DNA of 35,381 bases from Thermoplasmatota archaeon (GTDB lineage Archaea; Thermoplasmatota; Thermoplasmata; UBA10834), in NCBI GenBank assembly GCA_016930135.1, contig JAFGHM010000027.1, positions 1 to 35,381 of the forward strand, given 5' to 3'. A program made the translations under genes and the position numbers. The notes under the pieces were generated by a model. It ran no database searches, was not told the origin of the DNA, and saw nothing but the letters and a program-made list of their open reading frames with translations. Numbering within the stretch: position 1 is the first letter of the stretch; every line of letters begins with the position of its first letter. Shown here piece by piece: positions 16,746-28,759 of this stretch.

Positions 16746-17186
16746 CCCCGATTATCGCCGAGTGCCGTATAAAACCGTCGCCGTGGGAGGACATGTCCTC
16801 CGGGTACCGACACGTGAGCACAAGTGACCAGACCCGAGTTCAAGGATGCTCGCGCATGGGACATCCAATGAGGGCTGACATGAGAAGACGAGCGCTCCAA
16901 AGGCTGCGGGTGTCCTCGCCATCGATTGAAATCGCCAGGCGCATAGCTGCTTCGAAGCAGACGATGCTCTGACCCGCGGAGGGTTCTTGAACGAGCCATG
17001 CAGACGATACATCTTATTAGTCATACTGGAACTGTTCATTTAGTATCTGATTCTTTTTTCGTTCAAGATAGAGAGCCCCCCCCTCCCCGCACGGGCACAA
17101 GGGCGCCAGAAGGTCCCAGCGAACAACGGGACAACTGATATGAGAGGCCGACTAAATTCTCAGGTCATCCGAAGGGAAGGTTGACA
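16746..17186. other. 440-bp spacer between MoaD-like and copA genes
   Basis: The left end holds the MoaD-like TATA box at 16768-16775. An AT-rich patch at about 17008-17060 contains TTAGTCATACTG and TTAGTATCTG (a near direct repeat) and the T-run TTCTTTTTTC. This is followed by a run of eight C residues at 17076-17083. The patch is a plausible regulatory region for copA. Short frames here (a 95-codon frame on the minus strand, about 38 codons on the plus) have no recognisable content and one overlaps the promoter. I see no RNA gene. Confidence 0.4.
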
Positions 17187-19634
17187 TTGGCCAAGCCGAA
17201 CATGCAGCGCCGAGAGGCGACCGTCAGAGTGAAGGGCATGCACTGCGCCACATGCTCCGAGACCGTACGCGAGGCGCTGGAGGCTCTGGATGGAGTTACA
17301 GACGCAAGGGTCAATCTTGCCACCGAGAAGGCGACCTTTGTCTACGATCCTTCGATTGTCAACATGGAAGACGTTGAGAGGGCCATCAGGGAGTCTGGGT
17401 ACGACGTCGCCAAGGACGAGCTCACCCTCACGGTCGGGGGCATGCACTGCGCGACATGCGCCATGACAATCGAGGATGCGCTCAAGGCGGTGCCCGGCGT
17501 CAAAGATGCGAAGGTGAACTTCGCCCTTGGCAGGGCGTCCGTGGACTACGATGCGGCAATCGCCTCCGAAGCGCAGCTGAAGAGCGCGGTCGAGGAATCG
17601 GGGTACAAAGTCCTCGAAGTCCAGGGCGTGCTGGCCGAGCAGATCGCCAGGAAGAAGGATCTCAAGGAGGGCTTCAGGGCGTTCGTGGTTGCCGCGGCGT
17701 TCGCCATACCCGTTGCCGTCATCAGCATGAGCTACGACTTCTGGCCCAAAGGTCTGATGGACGAGTCACTTCGCAACTTCGTGCTTCTGGCGCTCGCAAC
17801 GCCAGTCCAGTTCTATGCCGGCCTGAGGTACTACAGGGGCACCTACTGGGCGCTGAGGAACCGAAGGGCGAACATGGACACGCTGGTCGTGATGGGCACT
17901 TCCGCCGCCTGGGCTTACAGCCTGATAGTCACTCTGTTCCCGGACGCCGTTGGATCCATGCACGTCTACTTCGACACCTCCGCGGTGATAATCACGCTGG
18001 TCCTCGCAGGCAAATACCTCGAACTGAGGTCCAGGGGAGCGACGTCTGAGGCCATCGTGAAGCTCATGAACCTTCAGCCTCCGAAGGCCTCCGTGGAGAG
18101 GGGAGGGGCGGAGGTCGAGGTCGGCGCGGAGGAGCTTGTCGAAGGCGACCTCGTCATCGTGAGGCCAGGGGAGAGGATCCCTGTGGACGGAGAGGTCATG
18201 AGCGGCGAATCCGCGGTCGATGAGAGCCTCCTGACAGGAGAATCGATCCCGAGGGAGAAGGTCAATGGCTCCCAGGTCACAGGAGGCACGGTCAACATTG
18301 GAGGCGTCCTCCGTGTCAAGGCCACCAGGGTGGGGAGGAACACCACGCTCGCTCAGATCGTGAAGCTTGTTGAGGATGCCCAGAGTACGAAAGCGCCCAT
18401 CGAGCGGGTGGCGGACACTGTATCGGGGTATTTCGTGCCAGCAGTGATTGCAGTGGCTCTGTCATCCTTCCTCTTCTGGTACTTCTTGGGTTCGCAGCTC
18501 TGGGATATCGGTGACGCGCTGACCTTCTCTCTGACCGTCATGGTCGCTGTGCTGGTCATCGCATGTCCCTGCGCCCTCGGCCTGGCGACGCCGACCGCGA
18601 TAGTGGTGGGGACGGGACGAGGGGCTCAGATGGGCGTGCTCATAAAGGACGCCTCAGCGCTCGAGACCGCCCACAGGCTGACGACGGTGATCTTCGACAA
18701 GACCGGCACTCTGACCAGAGGTGAACCGAAGGTCGTCAGGCTGGAACCTGCTGAGGGTAGAACGACATCGGAGCTGCTCTTCCTCGCTGGCAGCGCTGAG
18801 AAGGGCTCAGAGCATGTGCTCTCGAGGGCGGTCATCTCAGCGGCCGAGGAGTCTGGAACATCGCTGGAGACGCCCCAGAAGTCCAGCGTCGTCCCCGGCG
18901 AGGGGATCACATCGGAGGTTCGAGGAAGGCTGGTCTCGGTCGGGAACCGCAGGATGCTAGACAGACTCGGGATCAAGACTGGGATCTTTGAGGCCAAGAT
19001 GCAGGACATGGAGGCCAATGGCATAACGGCAATGGCGTGCGCGGCAGACGGAGAGCTCATCGGGCTGCTGGGAGTCGCAGACACGTTGAAGCGGGATGCC
19101 AGAGAGGCCATCTCGCGCCTGAAGGCCATCGGGCTCAAGGTCGTCATGCTGACGGGGGACAACGAGAGGACCGCGAAGGCGATAGCGAGCCAGGCGGGCA
19201 TCGACGAGTTCAGGGCGCAGGTCCTGCCAGCCGACAAGGCTGGAGCTGTGGAGGCGTACCAGAACGCAGGGGAAGTCGTCGCAATGGTCGGCGATGGGAT
19301 CAACGACGCCCCCGCCCTGGCAAAGGCCGACATCGGCATCGCGCTCGGCTCAGGGACCGATATCGCACTCGAGTCTGGCAACATCGTCCTTGTCGGGGAG
19401 GACCTCAGAGGCGTGGCCAACGCGATCAAGCTGAGCAAGCAGACCTTCAGGAAGATAAGGCAGAATCTGTTCTGGGCTCTGTTCTACAACACGGCTTCGA
19501 TACCCATAGCCGCTGGTGTGCTCTATCCACTGACGGGCTGGCTTCTGAGCCCGATGATCGCAGCTGGGGCGATGGCTTTCAGCTCCATTTCCGTCGTGAC
19601 GAACGCATCTCTCCTGAAAAGGTACCGGCCCTGA
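17187..19634 (+). CDS. copA: Copper-transporting P1B-type ATPase
   Basis: An 815-aa heavy-metal pump exporting Cu(I) across the cytoplasmic membrane. Two N-terminal HMA metal-binding domains each carry GMHCATC (Cys20/Cys23 and Cys88/Cys91). Eight membrane segments follow the P1B pattern with the ion-binding CPC at 460-462 in [11 protein letters not shown]. The actuator has [15 protein letters not shown], the phosphorylated Asp504 lies in DKTGTLT, and the hinge is [13 protein letters not shown] plus two CxxC domains supports Cu+ rather than Zn2+. The start is taken as TTG 17187, six bases after GGGAAGG; TTG 17181 is the alternative. No copper chaperone or CsoR/CopR-type regulator adjoins it. 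Confidence 0.96.
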   Translation: MAKPNMQRREATVRVKGMHCATCSETVREALEALDGVTDARVNLATEKATFVYDPSIVNMEDVERAIRESGYDVAKDELTLTVGGMHCATCAMTIEDALKAVPGVKDAKVNFALGRASVDYDAAIASEAQLKSAVEESGYKVLEVQGVLAEQIARKKDLKEGFRAFVVAAAFAIPVAVISMSYDFWPKGLMDESLRNFVLLALATPVQFYAGLRYYRGTYWALRNRRANMDTLVVMGTSAAWAYSLIVTLFPDAVGSMHVYFDTSAVIITLVLAGKYLELRSRGATSEAIVKLMNLQPPKASVERGGAEVEVGAEELVEGDLVIVRPGERIPVDGEVMSGESAVDESLLTGESIPREKVNGSQVTGGTVNIGGVLRVKATRVGRNTTLAQIVKLVEDAQSTKAPIERVADTVSGYFVPAVIAVALSSFLFWYFLGSQLWDIGDALTFSLTVMVAVLVIACPCALGLATPTAIVVGTGRGAQMGVLIKDASALETAHRLTTVIFDKTGTLTRGEPKVVRLEPAEGRTTSELLFLAGSAEKGSEHVLSRAVISAAEESGTSLETPQKSSVVPGEGITSEVRGRLVSVGNRRMLDRLGIKTGIFEAKMQDMEANGITAMACAADGELIGLLGVADTLKRDAREAISRLKAIGLKVVMLTGDNERTAKAIASQAGIDEFRAQVLPADKAGAVEAYQNAGEVVAMVGDGINDAPALAKADIGIALGSGTDIALESGNIVLVGEDLRGVANAIKLSKQTFRKIRQNLFWALFYNTASIPIAAGVLYPLTGWLLSPMIAAGAMAFSSISVVTNASLLKRYRP

Positions 19635-19707
19635 GGCCCTGAGGAGGCGCCAGGCCCGGCCAGCAGGCGGCCCGGCTCGTTCCCAGAGACCGAAATGTGT
19701 AGAAAAG

Positions 19708-19731
19708 GTTTATCTGGGCGCTTCCAGATAA
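19708..19731 (+). promoter_or_regulatory. TATA box overlapped by a perfect 8-bp inverted repeat (candidate operator)
   Basis: TTATCTGG (19710-19717) and CCAGATAA (19724-19731) are exact reverse complements separated by GCGCTT. The left arm overlaps the TATA element GTTTATCT upstream of the coiled-coil gene, so a protein bound here would compete with TBP. The predicted transcript start is near 19737, leaving a leader of about 105 nt. Confidence 0.55.
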
Positions 19732-19842
19732 CAACCTGGACACCTGAAGGATTGTGGGCGGCTCTAACGACCTGTTCGCTGCTATCTGCGAGCCCGCTCT
19801 CCGAGAACCCATTTCCGCGGTCCCCCATTCGGATGTGGTCTG

Positions 19843-22434
19843 ATGTTCGGAAAGAAGTTGACCAAAGGTTTCTTGGTAGACAGCAGTGGCAGACTGGTCA
19901 AGGAATTCATATTCAGCCCCAAAGCAGATGTCTCGTTCGACCAGGTCAAGCCGGCCGTGCAGGCGATCGGAAGCGCGGGCTCCCAGGGGTCTTTCGAGAT
20001 CGCCAAGAACACGGCGACGGTCGTGAAAGGTGACAAACTCCACTTCATATGCATAACCAAGGGACCTCCGGACGACGAGGATCTCGGGTTCTTCAGGGAG
20101 ATGCTGAACTCCGTCGAGCTGTCGCTCGGCACGGCGATTGAGGCGAGGATCAAGGTCGCGGAGGAGAACGAGCAGCGCGCGAAGAACGAGCTGGAGAACG
20201 TGAGGAAGGCCTCCCAGGACATGGACATGAACAGGAAGGGGCTTGCGCTCGAAGGCGTGGCGCTCGAGGAACTCAGGATGGACCTCGGCAACCTCAAGGG
20301 GGACATGGAGAAGTGGCAGGACGAGCTGCGCGAGTTCGAGGGGCAGGTCGAGGAGCGGCACGATATGATAGACGAGCGGGTCTCGCTCCTGCTGGAAAGG
20401 GAACAGATGCTTGTCAAGGCCCAGGAGGCCTTCGAGACGGTATCGGAGGCCAAGAGGGCGCTCATGAGGACGATGCAGGAGGGCATAGCGGACTCCCTCT
20501 CGTCCTACGAGTCTGGCCTCATGAAGTACGACACGGAGAAGAGGGCTCTCGAGGAGCAGAGGCAGTCCCTCGACACGAACATAAAGGACCTGCAGGAAAG
20601 AAAGGCCCAATGGGAGAAAGACATCGAGGACACCAAGCAGAGGCTGGAGGCGCTCGAGAACGACAGGAAGGCTCTGGAGGCCGATGCGGAACAGCTGAAG
20701 GAGCAGCGGAGACAGTTCGACGAAGAGAGGGCCGCTCTTGAGACCAGTAAGACGGAGTTCGAATCGATGGCCTCTCAGCTGGAGACCGATAAGAAGGCGT
20801 TCGCGGCGGAGATGGAGAAGAGCCGGGCCGAGATCAAAGAGACCCAGACGGCGCTTGAGGAGCGCGAGCGCGTAATCAAGGAGACTGAAGTCGGCCTCGA
20901 AAACAGAATACAGGAACTGGACAGGGCCGTCGCGGAGCTGAGCACGAAGCAGGAGACGCTCAGCTCGCAGACACAGGAGCTCGAGAGGCGCACGAAGGAA
21001 CTGGAGGCAAAGGAGGGGGACTTCGAGTCCGAAACGGAACATCTCAAAGAGGAGAGGACGCAGCTGGAGGGCGAGAAGGCTGCTTTCGAGACAAGAAGGA
21101 CGGATCTCGAATCCATGGTATCTCGACTGGGAGCGGACAGAAAGGCGTTCGCTGCCGAGATGGAGAAGGGTCGAGCGGATCTCGACGAAGGCCGAACGGC
21201 ACTTGAGAGGCGCGCAAACGAAATCGAGAAGACCGAAGCTGAGCTCGAAAACAGAAAGCAGGAGCTGGACAGGGCCGTCGCGGAGCTGAGGTCGAAGCAG
21301 GAGATGGTCAGCTCCCAGACCCAGGAGCTCGAGAAGCGGACGAAGGAGCTGCAGGAGAAGGAGGAAGGCCTCGAGTCAGAGAAAGCCGAGCTGGAGAAGA
21401 GACGCGCGGAGACCGAGAAGAACGCCGAGGCGCAGCAGCGCGAGCTGTCCGCACTGCTAGCCAGGATCGGGAAGGACAATGTGGTTCTCGCCGACAGGAC
21501 CGCTGAGCTCGATACTAGGGAACTGACGGTCCGCGACCGTGAGTCCAAGGTGTCGGAGGGAGAGGCTCGTGTCGAATCGCTCCTCAGAGACCTCGACAAG
21601 AAGGAGAAGGACACCGCGCGCAAGATGCAGTCGTTGAAGGAGGCTCAGGCCGCTCACGAGAAGGCACTACAGACCTTGGCCGAGCGGGAGGCGAGCCTGG
21701 CCGAGAAGGACAGGGCTCTCATGGCCAAAGAGGCTGCCGTGGCCGAGGCGAAAGCCAGCGCGGAGGCTGACTCCGAGGCAAATGCACTGGCGAAGCAGGA
21801 TCTCGAGAGGACGAGCGCAGTCCTCAAGAGCGAGCGCGAGGGGCTGGACGAACGGGCAAAGATAATGGACGAGCGGGACTCGAAGCTGCGGGACGAAGCT
21901 GCGAGCCTAGATCGGATGCGTGAGGAACTGACTGCGATGTCACAGGAATTTGAGTCCAAGAGGATCGCCATTTCCGAGAGGGAGAAGGCGCTGCACGAAG
22001 AGGCTGAGAACGCCAAAGCGAAGGTGGCCGAGGAGATGCAACGACTCGATTCTGAGCGGAAGCACGTCGCCGAGAAGCTCGCCGAACTCGAGGCGAAGGA
22101 GAATACGCTCAGAGATAGGCAGACAGCCGTTGCCGGCGCTGAGAAGGAGATCGAGGCGAAGGAGCTAGCGTTCAAAGAGAAGGTCGAGGATTACAACCAA
22201 CGGAGGGAGGGCCTTACCGCCGACATGGAGAAGGTCGCTCTCGAGAAGGCCAAGATAGAGAAGATGCGGGATCATCTCGACAAGCGCAGGGAGCTCATTG
22301 GCGGGCAGGTGGACAGGCTGGCCGAGGTCACGAAGAAGCTCGAGGAGATGAGGGCGAGGTCGAAGAAGAGGCTTGAAGAGGTCGCCGCATCAGAGGCCGC
22401 GTCCCCACCTGAGGAGCAGCAGCCTCCGCAGTAG
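19843..22434 (+). CDS. Long coiled-coil protein with N-terminal longin/roadblock-like domain
   Basis: An 863-aa protein. Residues 1-~105 look like a compact alpha/beta domain (GFLVDSSGRLVKEF, ATVVKGDKLHFICIT, FFREMLNSVEL). The pattern resembles longin or roadblock domains, but this is inference from strand/helix pattern only. From about residue 106 to 850 it is almost uninterrupted coiled coil, very rich in Glu, Lys, Arg, Ala and Leu. There is no Walker A or B motif, so it is not an SMC/Rad50 ATPase. A segment of ~116 residues is duplicated in tandem (about 20689-21036 and 21037-21384 in DNA). The C-terminus is short and Pro/Gln rich, with no membrane segment. A structural, tethering or cytoskeleton-like role is possible. 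Confidence 0.85.
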   Translation: MFGKKLTKGFLVDSSGRLVKEFIFSPKADVSFDQVKPAVQAIGSAGSQGSFEIAKNTATVVKGDKLHFICITKGPPDDEDLGFFREMLNSVELSLGTAIEARIKVAEENEQRAKNELENVRKASQDMDMNRKGLALEGVALEELRMDLGNLKGDMEKWQDELREFEGQVEERHDMIDERVSLLLEREQMLVKAQEAFETVSEAKRALMRTMQEGIADSLSSYESGLMKYDTEKRALEEQRQSLDTNIKDLQERKAQWEKDIEDTKQRLEALENDRKALEADAEQLKEQRRQFDEERAALETSKTEFESMASQLETDKKAFAAEMEKSRAEIKETQTALEERERVIKETEVGLENRIQELDRAVAELSTKQETLSSQTQELERRTKELEAKEGDFESETEHLKEERTQLEGEKAAFETRRTDLESMVSRLGADRKAFAAEMEKGRADLDEGRTALERRANEIEKTEAELENRKQELDRAVAELRSKQEMVSSQTQELEKRTKELQEKEEGLESEKAELEKRRAETEKNAEAQQRELSALLARIGKDNVVLADRTAELDTRELTVRDRESKVSEGEARVESLLRDLDKKEKDTARKMQSLKEAQAAHEKALQTLAEREASLAEKDRALMAKEAAVAEAKASAEADSEANALAKQDLERTSAVLKSEREGLDERAKIMDERDSKLRDEAASLDRMREELTAMSQEFESKRIAISEREKALHEEAENAKAKVAEEMQRLDSERKHVAEKLAELEAKENTLRDRQTAVAGAEKEIEAKELAFKEKVEDYNQRREGLTADMEKVALEKAKIEKMRDHLDKRRELIGGQVDRLAEVTKKLEEMRARSKKRLEEVAASEAASPPEEQQPPQ
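20689..21384 (+). repeat. Tandem duplication within the coiled-coil gene (two 348-bp units)
   Basis: Matching landmarks such as KAFAAEMEK (DNA at 20794 and 21142), ELDRAVAEL and SSQTQELE recur exactly 348 bp (116 codons) apart. The two units differ at many positions, so the duplication is old or under selection to diverge. No third clear copy is seen on either side. Confidence 0.75.
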
Positions 22435-22458
22435 TCCACAGAGACCGTGTCGACGATT

Positions 22459-23190
22459 TCAGTGAATCTCGGGCCAACCCCGCTCCAGCCCTCTCGCAGC
22501 CGCGACCAGAGTCCGTCTGAAGAGCGGCTTCTTCCTGGCATCGGACCGAAGGCGTTTCGATATGTGAGGTCGTACTTGCTCCTTGACATCGGTCCCGGAT
22601 GCGTTCTCGTAGCTCGAGAGCAGACGCAGGCAGAGGTCGAATTTTATCGGCGTGAAGAACGGCTCGCTCCCGAGGATGCAGGCGGAGACTTGTCCCAAAT
22701 CCTCGACGGGAGCCCCCAGTCGAGCGTCTTCGAGGTCGACGCAGAACAGGTTCTGCTCCGAACAGATGAAGTTGCTTAGGATCGCGTCGCCCAGGATCGT
22801 GTGACCCCTATCATCGAGCAGGCGTTCATGGAAGTCGGCGAGCCAAGTGCCGATCTTGTCCGCGATGTCGAATCTGAACAAGTGGTTTATCAGCCGGTCG
22901 CAGCCCTCGCCCTCGATGTACTCCTCGACAATGTACTCCTTGTCCTTCCAGAAAGGAAGCGGCACGAAGATGCCCCGAGCCCTAGCCCTGAGCAGCGTCT
23001 CGAACTCGGTCCCGGCCTTGCCCGTGAAGAAGCGCTTGACCACGACGGGCCTCACGTTTGTCTCGACGACCCACACCCTGTTGACGCCGCTGGGAAGCAG
23101 AGTGACCTTGTTGACGACCACTCTCTGGTTGAGTGCATTCTTGAGCGCCTCGAACCCAAGGGAGTCGAGGGCCGTGAAATCGCTCAGCAT
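22459..23190 (-). CDS. Small APH/RIO-like kinase-fold protein
   Basis: A 243-aa protein with a minimal protein-kinase-like fold. Lys52 in VVVKRF fits the ATP-anchoring Lys. GDAILSNF gives the catalytic-loop Asp135 and metal-binding Asn140, and VDLED (Asp152) fits the DFG-equivalent. The His or Arg usually before the catalytic Asp is Gly here (ILGD). These features resemble aminoglycoside-phosphotransferase/choline-kinase or lipopolysaccharide-kinase relatives; the substrate is unknown. The start ATG lies about 29 bp after a TATA box (23215-23224), so the transcript is probably leaderless. It converges on the coiled-coil gene with 24 bp between stops. Confidence 0.75.
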   Translation of the reverse strand: MLSDFTALDSLGFEALKNALNQRVVVNKVTLLPSGVNRVWVVETNVRPVVVKRFFTGKAGTEFETLLRARARGIFVPLPFWKDKEYIVEEYIEGEGCDRLINHLFRFDIADKIGTWLADFHERLLDDRGHTILGDAILSNFICSEQNLFCVDLEDARLGAPVEDLGQVSACILGSEPFFTPIKFDLCLRLLSSYENASGTDVKEQVRPHISKRLRSDARKKPLFRRTLVAAARGLERGWPEIH

Positions 23191-23214
23191 CGTATCACAA
23201 AAAGGTGGTTGTCA

Positions 23215-23224
23215 AGATAAATAG
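23215..23224 (-). promoter_or_regulatory. TATA box of the kinase-like gene
   Basis: CTATTTATCT on the minus strand is centred about 29 bp before ATG 23190. No ribosome site separates them, which fits leaderless translation. Confidence 0.55.
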
Positions 23225-23259
23225 CCTCTGACGTGGCAGGGCCGAGATCCGACCGCGCG

Positions 23260-24144
23260 CTAACGCCAGGAGACCGAGTCCTCTCTCAGGGAATCCATCA
23301 GCGCCTTGGTCACTCTAAGAGCCTCGTCTGGATCGTTGGATCTCAGAGACTGCATGGCGTTCTTGATCATCAGGACGTAAGAGGATATCTCGATGCCGAG
23401 TCCCTTCGCCTGAGTCAATATCTCCCTGGCCTTTGCGATCTCCGAGCGCACAAGGGTCGGTATGCTCGGGGCCACTATCTCCTCTGTCTGTCTCGCCAGT
23501 GCGGACGCGAGGTTCCAGTTGCCGTCCCTTGCAGCCTCCCAAGCGCCTCCAATCAGCCTGCGTGCTCTTGTCGTGTCGGTACCGAGAGCGCCGATATCCG
23601 ATATGAGGTGCTCGATCTCCTCGAGAAGCCTTGCAGATCCAGTGAAGCCCCTCAGCGCCTCCTTATGCAACAGGTCGCGCGAGGAGTCTCTCTGCCCCAG
23701 GAGACCGAAGAGGTCGAACTTCTCGGGCCTGACCATCGGCTCCCTTCTAACAGGCCTGTCGATCGTCGACTGCTCAGTCTCTTGCTTCTCGCTGACCGAC
23801 TCGGGCTCTGACTCCTCTGCCAGCGGTCCGTCCGCGAATATCGCGCCGCAGAACGGACAGTATGGGTCCGACTCCTTCACGATCATGTCGCATTCGGTGC
23901 ACTGAAACAGAGGGCCTTCGTCCTCGACGGCCGGGGTGGGGTTGACTAGCTTGGGTGATAGAGCTGCCTGCTTCATCGACTCGCTCATGCGCGGCTCAAC
24001 CGAGCCCACGCCGCCCGACAGCCCAGTCGTCCTGTTGTCCCGGCTCCGGAGTATCCTCTGCAGTTTCCTGCGATAGACATCCGATGCCGTGTCTGAGGAC
24101 CCTTGGGTGCCGGTGTCCTTTCTCGGAACCGATGTGCCTGCCAT
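23260..24144 (-). CDS. Zinc-ribbon protein with helical C-terminal domain
   Basis: About 294 aa from ATG 24144. A single zinc ribbon, CTEC...CPFC (FQCTECDMIVKESDPYCPFCG), lies near residue 80 after a basic, Ser-rich, probably disordered N-terminus. An acidic Glu/Ser linker follows. The C-terminal ~150 residues are helical, with heptad-like segments such as EALRGFTGSARLLEEIEHLI. No catalytic motif is visible and I do not recognise a named family; it may be a lineage-specific regulatory or scaffold protein. I chose ATG 24144 because the TATA box (24198-24206) lies inside the longer frame that opens at 24237, and GGAGTG precedes this ATG. Confidence 0.75.
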   Translation of the reverse strand: MAGTSVPRKDTGTQGSSDTASDVYRRKLQRILRSRDNRTTGLSGGVGSVEPRMSESMKQAALSPKLVNPTPAVEDEGPLFQCTECDMIVKESDPYCPFCGAIFADGPLAEESEPESVSEKQETEQSTIDRPVRREPMVRPEKFDLFGLLGQRDSSRDLLHKEALRGFTGSARLLEEIEHLISDIGALGTDTTRARRLIGGAWEAARDGNWNLASALARQTEEIVAPSIPTLVRSEIAKAREILTQAKGLGIEISSYVLMIKNAMQSLRSNDPDEALRVTKALMDSLREDSVSWR

Positions 24145-24197
24145 GCTCGTTTTCACTCCGTCAGTCAGTGTCTGCAGTATTATTTTGGCCGGCCGGC

Positions 24198-24206
24198 TAT
24201 AAGAAC
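24198..24206 (-). promoter_or_regulatory. TATA box of the zinc-ribbon gene
   Basis: TTCTTATAG on the minus strand, about 57 bp before ATG 24144, predicts a leader of about 30 nt that would include GGAGTG. Confidence 0.45.
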
Positions 24207-24268
24207 AGTGCCTCCTGGGTATCAGAGGCCGAAACACGGGGCTTCGGGGTCCGTCCCAGAAGACGAGG

Positions 24269-27993
<3,725 letters not shown>

Positions 27994-28098
27994 GCCGACC
28001 TCCCGACTCCGCTCGAAATCAGGGACGAATCCAATATAGGTTTCCATGCGATGGGGTGTCGCGGAAGCACTTATGTTTCATCCACGGCTCTCACTGGC

Positions 28099-28157
28099 CA
28101 TACTTATGCGTTATAGTTTTATATCATGTAGGATATGGTCATATCGCATTAGGTATG
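28099..28157 (+). promoter_or_regulatory. Promoter with two candidate operators for the HTH-nucleotidyltransferase gene
   Basis: A TATA box, TTTATAT (28118-28124), sits about 34 bp before ATG 28155. A perfect palindrome, GATATG-GT-CATATC (28132-28145), lies between TATA and start. In addition CATACTTATGCG (28099-28110) and CGCATTAGGTATG (28145-28157) are near-perfect inverted half-sites flanking the promoter. Autoregulation by the encoded HTH protein is the obvious guess. Confidence 0.5.
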
Positions 28158-28742
28158 ATTGACATGCTGTCGAAGGAGGTTCTGTCGATACTGGCTAAGA
28201 GCGGTCGCATCGATCTGATTCGGGCTCTGAGGTCATATCCGGACAAGGACCTCAGCGTGAACGAGCTTTCCCGGATCGCGGGTGTCCCGACGATGACGGC
28301 ATGGAGGGCGGTACGAGAGCTCAAAAAGGCGGGGTTTGTGAGGACGAGGAAGGTGGGGAACGCCCTGATCGTGAGAATCACGGACGACAGAGAGAAGCTG
28401 AGGACCCTCAGGCTGATTCCCGAGACAGACCCTCAGAGGAGCGCAACGCTGAGATTCGCCTCGGGGCTGGGTGAAAGACCTTGGCTTCGTGAGTGCAGGC
28501 TCTTCGGGAGCATAGCAAGAGGGGAGCACGCGCCAGGAGAGGAGGTCGATGTCGCGGTGATATACGACGATGCTGTGGTCTCGGAGGCAGAGGCGAGGGC
28601 CGAGGCATCTGAGCTGGCAAAGGCCATACTAGCCGAGACCAATGTCACGATCGTCCCGTTCACGATAGCGCTCAAGGAGATGGGGAGAAGAGGCGGTCTC
28701 GCAACGGAGCTGAGGGACAAAGAGGTCATCTGGAAGGCGTGA
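28155..28742 (+). CDS. Winged-helix DNA-binding protein fused to an MNT-type nucleotidyltransferase domain
   Basis: A 195-aa protein. Residues 1-~80 form a winged helix (LSVNELSRIAGVPTMTAWRAVRELKKAGFVRTRKVGN), typical of ArsR/MarR-like DNA binding. Residues ~100-195 resemble a minimal nucleotidyltransferase: LFGSIARGEHAPGEEVDVAVIYDD. The usual GS-x9-SDxD pattern has Glu-Glu-Val-Asp in place of Ser-Asp-hydrophobic-Asp, so one catalytic carboxylate may differ. No HEPN partner lies next door, so this is not a standard MNT/HEPN pair. I start at ATG 28155 because the longer frame from 28056 spans the TATA box; ATG 28164 is also possible. It converges on the beta-lactamase-like gene with 17 bp between stops. 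Confidence 0.82.
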   Translation: MIDMLSKEVLSILAKSGRIDLIRALRSYPDKDLSVNELSRIAGVPTMTAWRAVRELKKAGFVRTRKVGNALIVRITDDREKLRTLRLIPETDPQRSATLRFASGLGERPWLRECRLFGSIARGEHAPGEEVDVAVIYDDAVVSEAEARAEASELAKAILAETNVTIVPFTIALKEMGRRGGLATELRDKEVIWKA

Positions 28743-28759
28743 GCTAACTCCAGCCGCCT

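Noticed and set aside
16859-16972. About 38-codon plus-strand frame rich in Arg
   Set aside because: No ribosome site or promoter fits and the content is basic low-complexity; too short to support from sequence alone.
16752-17039. 95-codon minus-strand frame upstream of the MoaD-like gene
   Set aside because: It overlaps the MoaD-like TATA box, has mixed codon use unlike neighbouring genes and no recognisable domain.
19579-21042. 487-codon minus-strand frame, Leu/Arg-rich
   Set aside because: Antisense image of the Glu/Lys/Leu-rich coiled-coil gene; its apparent repeats reflect the coil.
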